In this document: positions 9,659-19,840 of the stretch, one piece after another
Position numbering within the stretch: position 1 is the stretch's first letter
Layout of the letters: each line of letters begins with the position of its first letter
NCBI GenBank assembly: GCA_027596075.1
Contig: JADGJC010000529.1
Location: 1-20,161, forward strand
Source: Rhizophlyctis rosea
Lineage: Eukaryota; Chytridiomycota; Chytridiomycetes; Rhizophlyctidales; Rhizophlyctidaceae
Length of the DNA: 20,161 bases
Direction of reading: 5' to 3'
Program-made: the position numbers and the translations under genes
Notes under the pieces: model-generated
Told to the model about the DNA's origin: nothing
Seen by the model: only the letters and a program-made list of their open reading frames with translations
Database searches by the model: none

Positions 9659-12600
9659 CTAAACCATTACTTTCCAAAGTTTCAAACCCCCCTCTTTTGA
9701 AGCCGACGATCCGCTGACCAAAATAGCGACCCCTTGCTTCTCAACATCAGAGGCCAAAACCCTTACAGCACAACCACCATGTGCCTGCTCGCATACAGTC
9801 ACGACCCTCCACCCCCCAGTCCCCTCACCACCAACAGCACCCCCAGAGCAATCGACTACACGAATAGCTTGATCTGCCCCATAAGCAATCAATGGCGGTT
9901 TGGCCGTCCCAAGTCCCTGCTGATGCCGGCCGTTTTGATTTTTCAGAAGGATGCACGAAGAAATCTTGTTGCCCTTTGATGGAACGACAACGACGTTCTT
10001 CACGCCTGATCCCTCCGGCAGACCATTGCTGACTGCACCGTCCAAATCGAAAGTCCGCGCATCCCATAATGCTACACAGTCCTCACTAGCCGTTACAAGC
10101 CATCTGCCATCCCGAGACCAATCCATTCCGATAATGTCGTTCTGATGTGGAGTAGTTGGAAAATGATGTATCGTTTCCTCGCCGATGGGTGAGCCGCTAT
10201 TCGTAAGGTCCAAAGGGAATTTGATAAGGGTGAGGAATGTTGAGGCGGCAACGACGAGATGCAAAGCAGGGGAATCTTGTTTGGATGAGTTAACGGCCAT
10301 GGTGGATGGACGGAAGCGCAGAATCGTGGACGAGAAGGAGTTGAGCGATTTGAACAATGAGGACTGTACTTCAAGGGTTAGATTCAGAAGAAATGATTCA
10401 GACGAGCATAACACGTACCAGTTTCAGCTGCTTGACAACTGCTCCCGTCCCTGCTTCCCAAACTGCTAATCCGTCGGGATTCGTGCTCACGCCCCAAAAT
10501 GTCCCATTTCGATCATCATCATCATTGCCATTTTGTAAGCCGATCGGTGCGAAATCGACACTCGCACACGTGTCTTCGCTTGCCGAAATGACCGAAATCT
10601 CTTTTGGCTTTCCCTCCGCGATTTCCCAAACTCGAATGGATGCATCCACTCCGCTGCTCGCAAGTAATGCTGGTGGCTGGAAGTCTCCTAGCGATCCGTC
10701 CGATCTGAGAACTTGATCAACCCGCAAGAAGCGAAGATCCGATAGAGCTTTGGTGCGCCCCGCCGCAGTACCCAGCCGAAAGGTATCCCCACTAACATCA
10801 TCGACGTTCTCCAACATTTTCTGAAGATCCCATAGAGACAGCTTGCCGTCACTACCACCGGTCGCCAACCTCGAATTCCCTTCACTGCCAACAATCAAAC
10901 AAGCCCCAACTTCTCCAACGACATCCCCGCCAAAACTCCTCACGAACTGTACAATTTGTTTCTCCTTGGCACCATCCACAATTCCATCCTCCACACCGTC
11001 ATCCTTCCGTTGATGACTGGGACTAGCGGCGGCGTCATCCTCCACATTGACGCCTTCACTGACAAATGCTTCCGACGTGGTGCTGCTGCTGTTGATATCT
11101 ACTGCCGCTACCTCGTCGCCAAACGTTTGCTCCAGCCCGCTAGTCCCCTCCCCGTTTCCCGACCCCGATGCACTAGACTTTGATCCTCCTCCTTCCGCAC
11201 CTCTGCCCGATCCGTTCCCACTCTCAGCACCAACCCCGGCACTGTTCCCGCCATCAACATTACTGCTCCCGTCCCCGCCGCCTTCACCGGGAGCAGGCAT
11301 CAGAAAATCCAGTCCACTCATATTGGACTCATCTCCACCTCCACTTATACTTTCACCACTTCCATTGCCATGCCCTTCCCCGCCTCCATTGTTTCCTCCT
11401 AGTCCTATCCCAGACCCTCCATCTCCTCCAGGTGTTGGATTCAACCATTCTCCGACATTGACATCCCCAAAATCTTCCATACCGTCCATCCCTTCCGTCC
11501 CAAAAAGCTTATCCAGATCGTCAAATACCCCACCTGGCGTCGCCGCATGGGTCGGTGGTGTTGTTCCGCCTGGTCCAGGGCCCGGCCCAGGTCCAGGTCC
11601 TGGTCCATGGCCCGCAGATATTCCCATCCCACCCGCCATTGGATCTTGCTTCATTATCATAGGGTTGGGATTGTTACCAAGCGTAGGATCTTGACCGAAT
11701 CCTCCGTCCGACATACCCCGCATGCCCATGCCTCCGTTTCCTCCCCCCATCATTCCTCCTTCTCCCATCGAGTGCATCCCCATTCCTTGGTGTCCATGCA
11801 TCGGCGCCCCACGTCCACCGCCTCTCCCACCGGCAAACCCACCCCGCATCCCTGGTCCCATCATCCGACCATCTCGCATCATATCAGGATGTGGTCCCGG
11901 TCCAGGTCGGCCAGGACCACCCAGTCCCGGCCCAGGACGCATTCCTCCGCCCATCGGCATCCCCCCACCTCCACTCATCTCACTAGCTTTCCGTTTCAAC
12001 CCAACAGGCCCGGGCCCAGGTCCTCCCGGTCCTCCACCGGGTCCAGGTCCATTCATCATTCCGCCCATCCCCATATTCATCCCCATGTTCATTCCCATTC
12101 CTTGAGGAGGAGGTCCGCCCGGACCGTTTCCAAAAGGAGGTCCGCCCATTCTACCGAGACCGCCTAATGGCGGACTTACACGATTTCCTGGCGGTGTCAT
12201 CCCTTGCTGAGGATGCTGCGAATGCGGTGGAGGTTGCGATCCGGGAGGTGGCATACCAGGTCCTTGTTGCTGAGGCGGCATTTGAATACCTTGCTGCTGT
12301 TTGGTAATGAAAATGACATTTAGAAACGAACTGCATTGACATACGCAACTACAGAAACTTACGTTCATTCCTCCCATTCCTCCCATCCCCATTGGTTTCC
12401 CACCCATTCCTCCCATCATCTCCCGCCCATAACCAGGTCCGCCCGGCCCTCCAGGTCCACCTGGTGTCCCAGGTCCGCCAGGACCCCCACCACCCTCCAT
12501 CATACCCATTCCCATACCATTAGGGGGTCCTCCCGGTCCCGGAGGTCCTCCCATCGGTCCGCCACCCTGCTGCGCACGATTGCGCATCATTTGCCGTTGA

Positions 12601-15600
12601 TATGCGGCTTGCTGCAGGAGCGAATGCGCGAAAAACATCAGTATGCAGTTGGGATGGTTGGACAAAAGACCGCAATACTAACCTGCGCCATGCTGGGTGC
12701 GTTCCCTGGGCCACCCTGCGGAAAACCTCTCCCACCGCCCATCATCGGGCCACCAGGACCACCTCCTTGCATTTGGTTCGGACCTAAATACATTGAAAGA
12801 GCAGCTGTCAGCATTCCCGATATTTATCAACAGACTAACATTCCAGAACTCACCATTACCCATTGCGGGACTTCCTCCACCATTGATGACACCGCCTGCC
12901 ATCACCGGACTATCCTGCATACCATGTGGACCTCCCATCCCACCCGGGCCACCTCCCATTCCACCTTGCGGTCCTCCCATCCCACCCTGCGGCCCACTCG
13001 GTCCCCCAGATCCGCCGGGCCCACCACCGTGCATCAACTGTCCACCCCCCATGACCGGACTGAACCCGCCCATAATTCCGCCGATGCTGTTATGTCTCAC
13101 TCTCTTATGCGGAGGCATTTGTCCCATCTGCCCTGGCGGAACACCACCACCGCCGCCATGTGGACCTGGTCCGACCGCATCCGGAGGGATACCGCTGGGC
13201 AAATTGTTACCCATCATAGGACTGGGTGTGGCGCTCGTTTGTTGTGGTGGGCCCTGCGATGGTGGTCCTCCACCACCCGGCCCACCTCGATGCGGAGCTT
13301 GAGGCGAGACTTGTTGCATCTGCGATCCGGGTGGCATCCCCCCGCCGCCGTTGCCTCCAGGTCCCATCCCACCGACTTCAGTACCCATCAATTGCGGACT
13401 CATCATCTGCCCGCGTTGAGTGAGGTGAGGTTGCATCGGCGGGTGCAGATGACCCCCTCCTTGTTGACCTTGCTGTGGATGCGGAAGTCCATGTGGGCCC
13501 CCCGGAGCATTTGCACCGATTTGCGGACTTCCTCCCATCCCCATACCGGATCCGTGCGGCATCATTCCCGGTCCGCCTTGCATGGACGACGATCGACGCA
13601 TTGGTGGTCCAATGGGCTGGTTAGGTCCGGGTCCTGATGCAGCTCCTCCCATAGGACCTTGTCCTGGCGCATTTTGATGCATCGGCTTTTGCTGGGGATG
13701 CGATGGCATCATGTTGCCTGGTTGCTGCTGTTGTTGCATGTGTTGGAGTGCTTGGCGGTGCTGGACTGTCATCCTGATTGTCAAATGGACATTTTGCATT
13801 CAGACACCGCAACTTGATAGCAACCAAAAAGGAATCAAATCAACGCCAAAAAACTTACTGATTGCCCATCCTCGCCCCAATTGCCTTGATAACCTCCTGT
13901 CGTTCCGGTTGACTCAAACTGCCAATGTCCCGATTAGGGAACATTTGCGCTCCAATCTCCACGAACATCTTATTGAGCTGTTGTGTGACTTGGGGTGGAG
14001 GTCCCATATTGGGACCTGCGTTCAGAGTCCCCATAGGACGCATTGGCCCATTAGATCCAGAAGGTGGGTGTTGCATAGGGTTTGGAGATGGATGTTGCAT
14101 TTGAGGTGAGGCGGAAGGGTCTAATTGCATTGGAGGATCTATTGGACCAAAAAAATCAATACATTGCGGGCAAAGGCTTAGACTCGAATGTCGTAGCGGC
14201 AAAACTTCAACCCACCATTAGTGATCTGCGGGCTATTAGCCGGCATCATTTGATTAGAATTCGGCCCCGACATACCACCCATGCTGCCTCGTCCACCTTC
14301 AGGAAACGCATTTGAAGGCTCATTCATCGACCCACCACCCCCATGAGTCATCGCCGGCGGTGTCATGGTCATTCCCATATTTTGTTGCATGGGGCTTGGA
14401 GCTTGCGGGAATCCCTGTGGCATCATGGTTTGATGTGGTGACGTTTGCTGTTGATTTGGTTGTTGTGATTGCTGTTGTTGTTGCATGGCGAGGCGCTGCA
14501 TTTGGAGTGCTCGGTGCTCGCGTTCGCGCTTTTGTGTTTGATGCTATCATGGGTCAAAAAGAATCATTAGTATTTGCAGTCCATCGTGCAATCATATTTC
14601 AGCAAATGTTTGAATACGCACATCAACATAACCCCTTGCGTCACTCGTGCTATTCTTATTCGCCCTCGCCGAGAAGATATCCCAGAAGACCGTCCACCAC
14701 TCATACAAGAACCCTTCAGGCGCATCAATCGGTGCATGTTGATCTTGCGGGACGTTAGCTTCCATCAAAAATGCGGCGGCAGACGCCTTGAAGTTTCGCT
14801 TGAGACAATAGTCGTATATGTAAACATGCAGCCTGAAAGTTGTCGGTCATGGAACTCAGTATGAGAAACAGTAATGATAGAGATTTGGAACGTGAAAGAA
14901 CTTACATCTTATCTCTTTCCCAGCTTGGTCGTTTCCCCATGCCTCCTCCCATTCCCGATCCCATCCCACCGCCAGGATGCCCCACTCGACCGTTCCCCGT
15001 ACTATTTCCGTTTCCGTTCCCATTTCCATTTCCGTTCCCGTTCCCATTGCCACCCATGTGGTTGCCCATATTCCCTTGTTGCGTTAGCATTTGCCCTTGG
15101 TGTTGATTTTGCATCGCCATCTGCATTGGTCCACGGAAATTATGTTGCTGATGCATATTCATGCCACCGCCGTCCACATTATTTGCCATGATCATGCCAC
15201 TCCCCCCGCTGGTCACCGGAGGGCCTCCGTTCCCACCTGGCCCAAGGTGCCCTCCTGCAGCCGGATTTCCTCCTCCTCCTGGGTGATTTGCCGACATAAC
15301 AGGCGTACCGAGAGGTGTGTTAGGATTGGATTGTGCATTCGACATGATAGCGCCAGTGCCGATTGAGGAGCTTGATTGAGAGTGATGCAATTGTGGATGT
15401 GATGAAGACTGCGTGGTTTGTGATGGCGGAGCACCAGTAGCTGGTGGTGTGAATGTGGGAATGGGTGTGGAGTTTGGACCGATGGACGTAGCGTTGTTCA
15501 AACCGGAAAGCTGACTGGTGGTGGACGTTGTGGAAGGGGACGTTGCTTCGGTAGTATTGGGCGCTGTGGATCCAATTGACGCGTCACTATTAGAAGAGTG

Positions 15601-15759
15601 TCCTGCGATGGCAACAGATAAGTCACGGGGCTTCCCGTGCAGATAGTTGTCTTCAGGAATTTTACCGTTATCGTTCTCAAGTGCTGCGGGAGTCCCTCCG
15701 TCGGCGCCATGCGCACCGGAATTCCCCGCGGAGACTCCACCTGGCGTGTTTGTGTTCAT
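9659..15759 (-). CDS. LEUNIG-like transcriptional corepressor: LUFS (LisH) domain plus WD40 repeats, nine exons
   Basis: Exons are 15759-14906, 14832-14622, 14543-14216, 14138-13859, 13773-12854, 12783-12683, 12611-12363, 12296-10419 and 10363-9659: 1841 codons plus TAG. Introns are 55-85 nt, all GT-AG and in phase. The ATG at 15759 is the first after an in-frame TAG. Residues 1-275 are Ser/Thr/Gly/Asn-rich. Residues about 278-350 form a LUFS domain: WERDKMLHVYIYDYCLKRN, AAAFLMEANV, then the hallmark APEGFLYEWWTVFWDIFSAR. A charged Gln-rich helix (TQKREREHRALQMQRLAMQ) follows, then a disordered Gln/Gly/Pro/Met linker to about 1425, then about seven WD40 repeats (GGSDGKLSLWD, SSGVDASIRVWE, TASEDCVALWD, LKLWKVMV) to the end. 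In plant LEUNIG, LUFS recruits SEUSS-type adaptors and the WD40 propeller binds histone-modifying or Mediator partners; a nuclear corepressor role is inferred. Flo8 and SSBP share LUFS but lack WD40. Confidence 0.9.
11571..11612 (-). repeat. Pro-Gly dipeptide repeat in the corepressor linker
   Basis: On the minus strand, alternating proline and glycine codons (GPGPGPGPGP) form an imperfect 6-nt tandem repeat within exon 8. Similar Gly-Pro and Gly-Met repeats recur across 11550-13640, giving a strongly biased, probably disordered linker. Confidence 0.7.
15002..15050 (-). repeat. Gly-Asn hexanucleotide microsatellite in exon 1
   Basis: A GGNAAY hexamer is repeated about eight times on the minus strand and encodes about eight Gly-Asn dipeptides just before the LUFS domain. 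Tracts like this vary in length by slippage; because the unit is 6 nt, changes stay in frame. Confidence 0.85.
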
Positions 15760-17717
15760 GCGAAGTTTCAAAAGGGCGACGACAGTATGCTATGGTATAA
15801 GCAGCCGTCTAAAGGTCGAAGCTAGGAACGGTCCGTCTGTATATGTGCATCCATCCGAACGAAGCGATGTCTCGCAGTGTAAGACTGAAGCCTGCCTGTG
15901 ATACAGAATCATATGAGCGACAACATCCTCGGATCCCACCCATACCAACTCTGCCTACCTTTGGGAGCTAGAGCTATAACTCTCCCTCACTACCTATTGT
16001 TGGTGAGCACTTAGTCACGGCTGCTAATGAACAGGTAAGGTACTAAGGGATGCAACCTTCCTTTCTCACGTTCCCACGCTCTCCAGCAGTGCCAGTCTGT
16101 GTTGACCCAAGTCTCCTGACCCCCGTTGGTGCGACTGTGCAAGACCATCATCACCCCCACACAGCGGGATCAGTGTTCCCATCATCTCCTGGCCCCAATT
16201 TGGCTCAATGAGGTCCTCATTTGTAGGCGCCACACGAAGGAGCCCACTGGGGGCTTCTCAATGGGTGGGGAAGCCCGGGCCAGGGATAATCCAATTAAGG
16301 CCAGATTTGGTTATACTACTGATTACGCAGGCAGTTTACAAGACTCCTAATGCAACGTCCGTTCCCCCACCAAACTTTTTGTCACCGCCATCGTGAACAT
16401 GCTGGCGCACTAGATTTGCCATACGTCCTCGGCATCAGCCTTTGGTACACAAATGAAGATTCATCCGCACCGATCGGTATTTCAAATTGAAGCAAGTGGG
16501 TGAGCGAAAAAAACTCTTTGTTACTATGGTCATTGAAGAAAGAGGTGGCTCCCATTCAAAGGTCAATGTTGCCGCACATGAGCTTCGTCATCTTAATTGG
16601 AGGCAGCCCAGCCACTTGTTGAGCGAATTGGTGTGTTGCTGTGCCATGCCAGTATCACAGGAGCAATTCTTTCCTACGGCCTGGCTTCCATTGGTTGCAG
16701 TGGTCCGACACCCGTGCCAAATCGAATATAGGGGTTGATGAGAGTAGGGCCTTTGGGCCACAGGTGTGCGCAATGCATGTTCAAGATGACAACTGCCCCA
16801 AGATCTGTGCACCTTCAGAATGTTTAGTGTTGTTAATTATACACCAGCTTGGTAATCGTTGAGGCCGTTTGGCAATTGCTCTCAACAGTGCTTGTGATGT
16901 GTGGTTTGGCAATTGTCTTCTACTGCATCCGGCACTCTTGGATTTCCTTTCATGTTAAAGCGATTGCACACTACATATTTGACTCCGCACCTATAGAGCC
17001 TCAACAATTTTGTACTGTGGTTGACCTCCGTGAGACATGATACCTTGTGTTTCGCTTTGAAAAGTAAACATCACCGTAAACAAACAAAACTGTGAGAGCC
17101 TAATTTGACAATCAGTGAAGCAGAAAGAAGGGTTTCACGGTTGATGGAACGTCAATCACGTCAGGAAAAACTGCTACATCCAACGGTCCCATGTAATATT
17201 CAAAATCCAACAAAATCTAACGGTTCCCAAATATTTTTGAAATCATACAAGCTCCCTTCCCGTAATTCACAACTCCACCATCAACCCAACCAAAGCGCTA
17301 ACGGAAACTTGACTGAAAAAAATTTGTAACACGAAAAAGACAAAGTATTATTAGAACTGTCTGACACCCAAAGTATATACATATTCGTTCACATCCTCCA
17401 CTGAGTCACGCCCACTCATGCGATTAAACGAAAAACAGCAAAATGAAGCAAATGAGACACTCCACCACATGTGGCGATGCTCTTGAAACCCTACGACTAA
17501 AATAGCTATTTTCCTAATCACGGCATAAGCAAGACGTCATATGAGACTAAAGAATATGCTTGGGTGTTACCTGTGCTCCCACAGCTTTGCCAGTGCCTCC
17601 GCAGAGTCAAACACCCCCGTCGACTACATCTGGTCATGTCTGTCCAAAAATCAGCAAGTCAAAGCCCGTCCTGGTATGCGTCGCCATCGACGTTCCACAT
17701 TTAGGCATTCCGCACCC
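15760..17717. other. Upstream region of the corepressor gene; no gene recognised
   Basis: About 2 kb lies between the corepressor start and the inverted-repeat element. Several short open frames exist on the plus strand (about 16126-16350, 16487-16738, 16849-17040, 17105-17329), but none has a known motif. A GTAAACAAACA motif (forkhead-like consensus) is at about 17076-17086 in AT-rich sequence. The promoter of the corepressor gene must lie here, but no clear core element could be assigned. Confidence 0.45.
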
Positions 17718-18020
17718 AATGATGGTCAATAGACCTGCTTAGTAATGAAGCGATACACACTCAAATGAACACGAAGTAAACTGTTTGGATGTATATTGAG
17801 ATAATGGTTAATGAACAACATAACATACACACGCACAATCACATATGTCACTCAAGGTGGCACATGTGCGACAGAAAAACATGTAAGCAATCGACGTGAT
17901 TACATAAGAGTCACATGATCTTGACTGAGCGAATGAATCAGTCACATGTTCATCCATCTAACCAATCTCGTGACGCGTCCGAGCTACTGAACGCATCCTA
18001 CAAGTCCACATCCTTGCATT
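17718..18020 (+). repeat. Left arm of long inverted repeat
   Basis: Shared landmarks with the right arm, read in opposite orientation, include AGACCTGC, ACTGTTTGGATGTATATTGAG (split across lines), GTCACTCAAGGTGGC, TTACATAAG and ACCAATC. The inner limit at about 18020 is approximate. Confidence 0.8.
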
Positions 18021-18297
18021 CTTCGCTTCGATTCTCCTCATGCGAGAATTCGAACCAAAAAGTGGATGCGTGCACATCATGCGATACACGCAAGCATAAT
18101 AATAGCTAAATGTGAGCCTCATGCGCTCCCTTTCAACTTGAAGAAACTACAATGCAAGTTCCTCCCCATAGTCACAGTCCGCCCACAAAATCATTGCTGA
18201 ATCAGACTCCCTGGGATTGACTATAGCCAGGCATTAAGCAGTATCTGGATAAAGGGATAAACCGCTATCTGGGATAAACCAGCTATGCTGACGTAAT

Positions 18298-18309
18298 GCT
18301 TACGTAAGC
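18298..18309. repeat. 12-bp perfect palindrome GCTTACGTAAGC
   Basis: The palindrome is centred on TACGTA and sits between TGACG (18289) and CGTCA (18308-18312), so it is part of a larger imperfect hairpin or a pair of CREB/bZIP-like half-sites. Confidence 0.6.
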
Positions 18310-18380
18310 GTCACCTGACATCACGTGATTTCTAAGCAACCATAAGCAACTCAGGTGACTTGGCTCATTTTGAGTCACTG

Positions 18381-18433
18381 GCTTATGGTAGCACCCGTAG
18401 CATCATTTTTGCTCACTTTGGCTGACTTTGGAT
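18381..18433 (+). repeat. Imperfect direct repeat, first copy
   Basis: Starts GCTTATGG(TA)GCACCC and ends TTGGCTGACTTTGGA. The same start and end occur at 18475-18513 with a shorter middle. Confidence 0.6.
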
Positions 18434-18474
18434 ACCTTTGGATGTATTCTGTGAAGTGGTGGCTACACCCTGTC

Positions 18475-18513
18475 GCTTATGGCACCCTTTGCTAATGTTG
18501 GCTGACTTTGGAG
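18475..18513 (+). repeat. Imperfect direct repeat, second copy
   Basis: GCTTATGGCACCC followed by TTGGCTGACTTTGGA, matching 18381-18433 with a deletion in the middle. The two are about 80-94 bp apart. Confidence 0.6.
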
Positions 18514-18786
18514 TGGTAGCAGGTAGTAGCCATTTTTCATATTTGTCGCCATATGGGCACTTTTTGATTATGTGCAGAGCAGATGCTGCTCATCTGCTCA
18601 TCTCCTTTTTTCTATATGTCTCAATTATTCTCAATATGTCAACTACCTCTACTACGATCATAAATTACCTACATATCTATCCATTATTAATCACTTCTCT
18701 TACCTATGATGGTAGTAGTAACCCCTTTTACTACCATCTCGCTACCCCTTCTACCTTTCGGTGCTACGTCACCATTTGAACGCGCC

Positions 18787-18811
18787 TTGTTTACTTTTGT
18801 TCAGTAAACAA
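18787..18811. promoter_or_regulatory. Facing pair of forkhead-like sites just before an ATG
   Basis: TTGTTTAC, a 9-nt spacer, then GTAAACAA form a perfect 8-bp inverted repeat ending 6 nt before the ATG at 18818. GTAAACAA matches the forkhead (FOX) consensus RYAAAYA. It could be a transcription-factor site or a small RNA hairpin in the leader; both are inference. Confidence 0.4.
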
Positions 18812-18817
18812 CAAGCA

Positions 18818-18970
18818 ATGGCTTCTACCAAGACTCCAAAGACCGACACCTTTGTCCCTTGTGCTCACTGTGAGCGTCCCACTAGACTCTCAAGTTGGTA
18901 TTGCCGCATTGACGACGAACAATACTGCAACGAATGCTGGCATTGGGTGCGTGGGCCTCCAGCAAAATGA
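18818..18970 (+). CDS. 50-aa GATA-type zinc-finger-like protein
   Basis: The 50-codon ORF reads C-x2-C-x18-C-x2-C (CAHC at residues 15-18, CNEC at 37-40), with Thr, Leu and Trp before the third Cys (TRLSSWYCR) where GATA fingers have TPLWR, and CNEC-W where they have CNAC-G. GATA fingers bind (A/T)GATA(A/G) DNA in the nucleus. The protein is little more than the finger, with a short basic/Thr-rich leader and tail, so it is either a minimal DNA-binding peptide, a first exon, or a remnant. The codon after WHW reads as a possible gtgcgt donor (the corepressor gene also uses gtgcgt), but the best following acceptor (about 19027) adds only a few residues before a stop. It lies inside the inverted-repeat element. 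Confidence 0.5.
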   Translation: MASTKTPKTDTFVPCAHCERPTRLSSWYCRIDDEQYCNECWHWVRGPPAK

Positions 18971-19141
18971 AGTATTTGGGATTACATTGAAGATGACCAC
19001 GAGCCACGCCCGGCTACTATCACTAGCTTTTGCATGCAACAAGGAAAGACTAGCGCACACTTGTAATATTTCAAATGTAATGTACCAAAAATGAATGGTG
19101 TAAGATTCTTGGGTGGATATAATGAGCTTAGTTACATATGA

Positions 19142-19576
19142 ATAGTCGGAGACGCACTCATTTCAGGTGTTCTCAAACCGTCTCGGTTTGGTGACACGTG
19201 GTCGCAGTTGGGAACGGTTGATACACCGTTTGAAGCTGTGTACGGCAAAAACTTGTACAATGAAAACGATGTGATAAGTATCAACAATGTCACTACGAGT
19301 CAGCCGTTGAATGTATCGATGGACACGGGTGTTGCAAACTTTGATCTCTCTTATGAAAGGACTCTCCAAGTGGTGGATGGGAACCTCTCGGTCAAGCCAA
19401 GGATCCTTATGAATCAAGACTATGATCTCAAGTACGCCGATCCGATCGAAGTAGAATGGGATTCACAAGATGACCCTAGTGATGTCCTGGGTGGAACTGT
19501 GTTTCTTGACTTTGACGAAGAGGACTTTAAGTTAGACAATGGCTGCAGGGATGCGAACCTAGGACGCGTCTGGTAG
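19142..19576 (+). CDS. Unrecognised acidic ORF without a suitable start; possible 3' exon or remnant
   Basis: The frame is open from a TGA at 19139-19141 to a TAG at 19574-19576. It has no ATG until about residue 60 of the frame, but a good acceptor (catttcag) ends at 19166, so it could be a last exon. The translation looks like real protein (PSRFGDTWSQLGTVDTPFEAV, then DVISINNVTTSQPL) and has a strongly acidic C-terminus (DSQDDPSDVLGG, DFDEEDFKLDN). I do not recognise it. Its last 12 codons or so run into the right inverted-repeat arm, so the end of the frame is also repeat sequence. No partner exon was found upstream. Confidence 0.35.
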   Translation: MVGDALISGVLKPSRFGDTWSQLGTVDTPFEAVYGKNLYNENDVISINNVTTSQPLNVSMDTGVANFDLSYERTLQVVDGNLSVKPRILMNQDYDLKYADPIEVEWDSQDDPSDVLGGTVFLDFDEEDFKLDNGCRDANLGRVW

Positions 19577-19840
19577 TTCGGACGTGTCACGTGATTGGTT
19601 GGATAGAATAACATGTGACTGATTTATTAGCTTAGTCAAAATCACGTGACCCTTATGTAATCACGTCGATCGCTCACGTGTTTTTCTGTCGCAAATGCGC
19701 CACCTTGAGTGACATATGTGCTCGTGAGTGTATTATGTTGTTCATTATTCATTCATCTCAATATACATCCAAACAGTTAACATCGTGTTCATTTGTGTGT
19801 GTATTGCTTCATTACCACGCAGGTCTATTAGACCAGCATT
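19541..19840 (-). repeat. Right arm of long inverted repeat
   Basis: Reverse-complement match to 17718-18020. Where the arms differ, several differences are CG in one arm and TG or CA in the other (for example ATCACGTGAC here against ATCATGTGAC in the left arm read in reverse). The inner limit is approximate. Confidence 0.8.

Larger units (their letters stand above)
18021..18817. other. Interior of the inverted-repeat element, AT-rich, short repeats
   Basis: No gene recognised. It contains GGATAAA repeats (about 18247-18279), a perfect palindrome at 18298-18309, an imperfect direct repeat (18381-18433 and 18475-18513) and pyrimidine-rich sequence to about 18780 that could act as the promoter of the small zinc-finger ORF. 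Confidence 0.45.
17718..19840. mobile_element. Candidate subtelomeric element bounded by about 300-bp inverted repeats
   Basis: The sequence at 17718-18020 matches the reverse complement of 19541-19840 over nearly its whole length with scattered substitutions and small indels. The outermost conserved bases are AATGATGGTC on the left and GACCAGCATT on the right, after which similarity stops. The interior (about 1.5 kb) holds a GATA-like ORF, an acidic ORF, CACGTG motifs and short repeats, but no transposase that I recognise and no obvious target-site duplication. It may be an old non-autonomous terminal-inverted-repeat transposon or an inverted duplication of subtelomeric sequence. Confidence 0.6.

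Noticed and set aside
11047..13637. Long plus-strand open frames rich in Pro, Ser and His
   Set aside because: They lie antisense to exons 5-8 of the corepressor gene; the Gly/Pro/Met-rich codons of the true gene leave the opposite strand open. No domain is seen in them.
18030..18100. tRNA-like B box (GGTTCGAATTC, minus strand)
   Set aside because: The flanking bases do not form a T-arm, and no A box or acceptor stem was found at the right distance.
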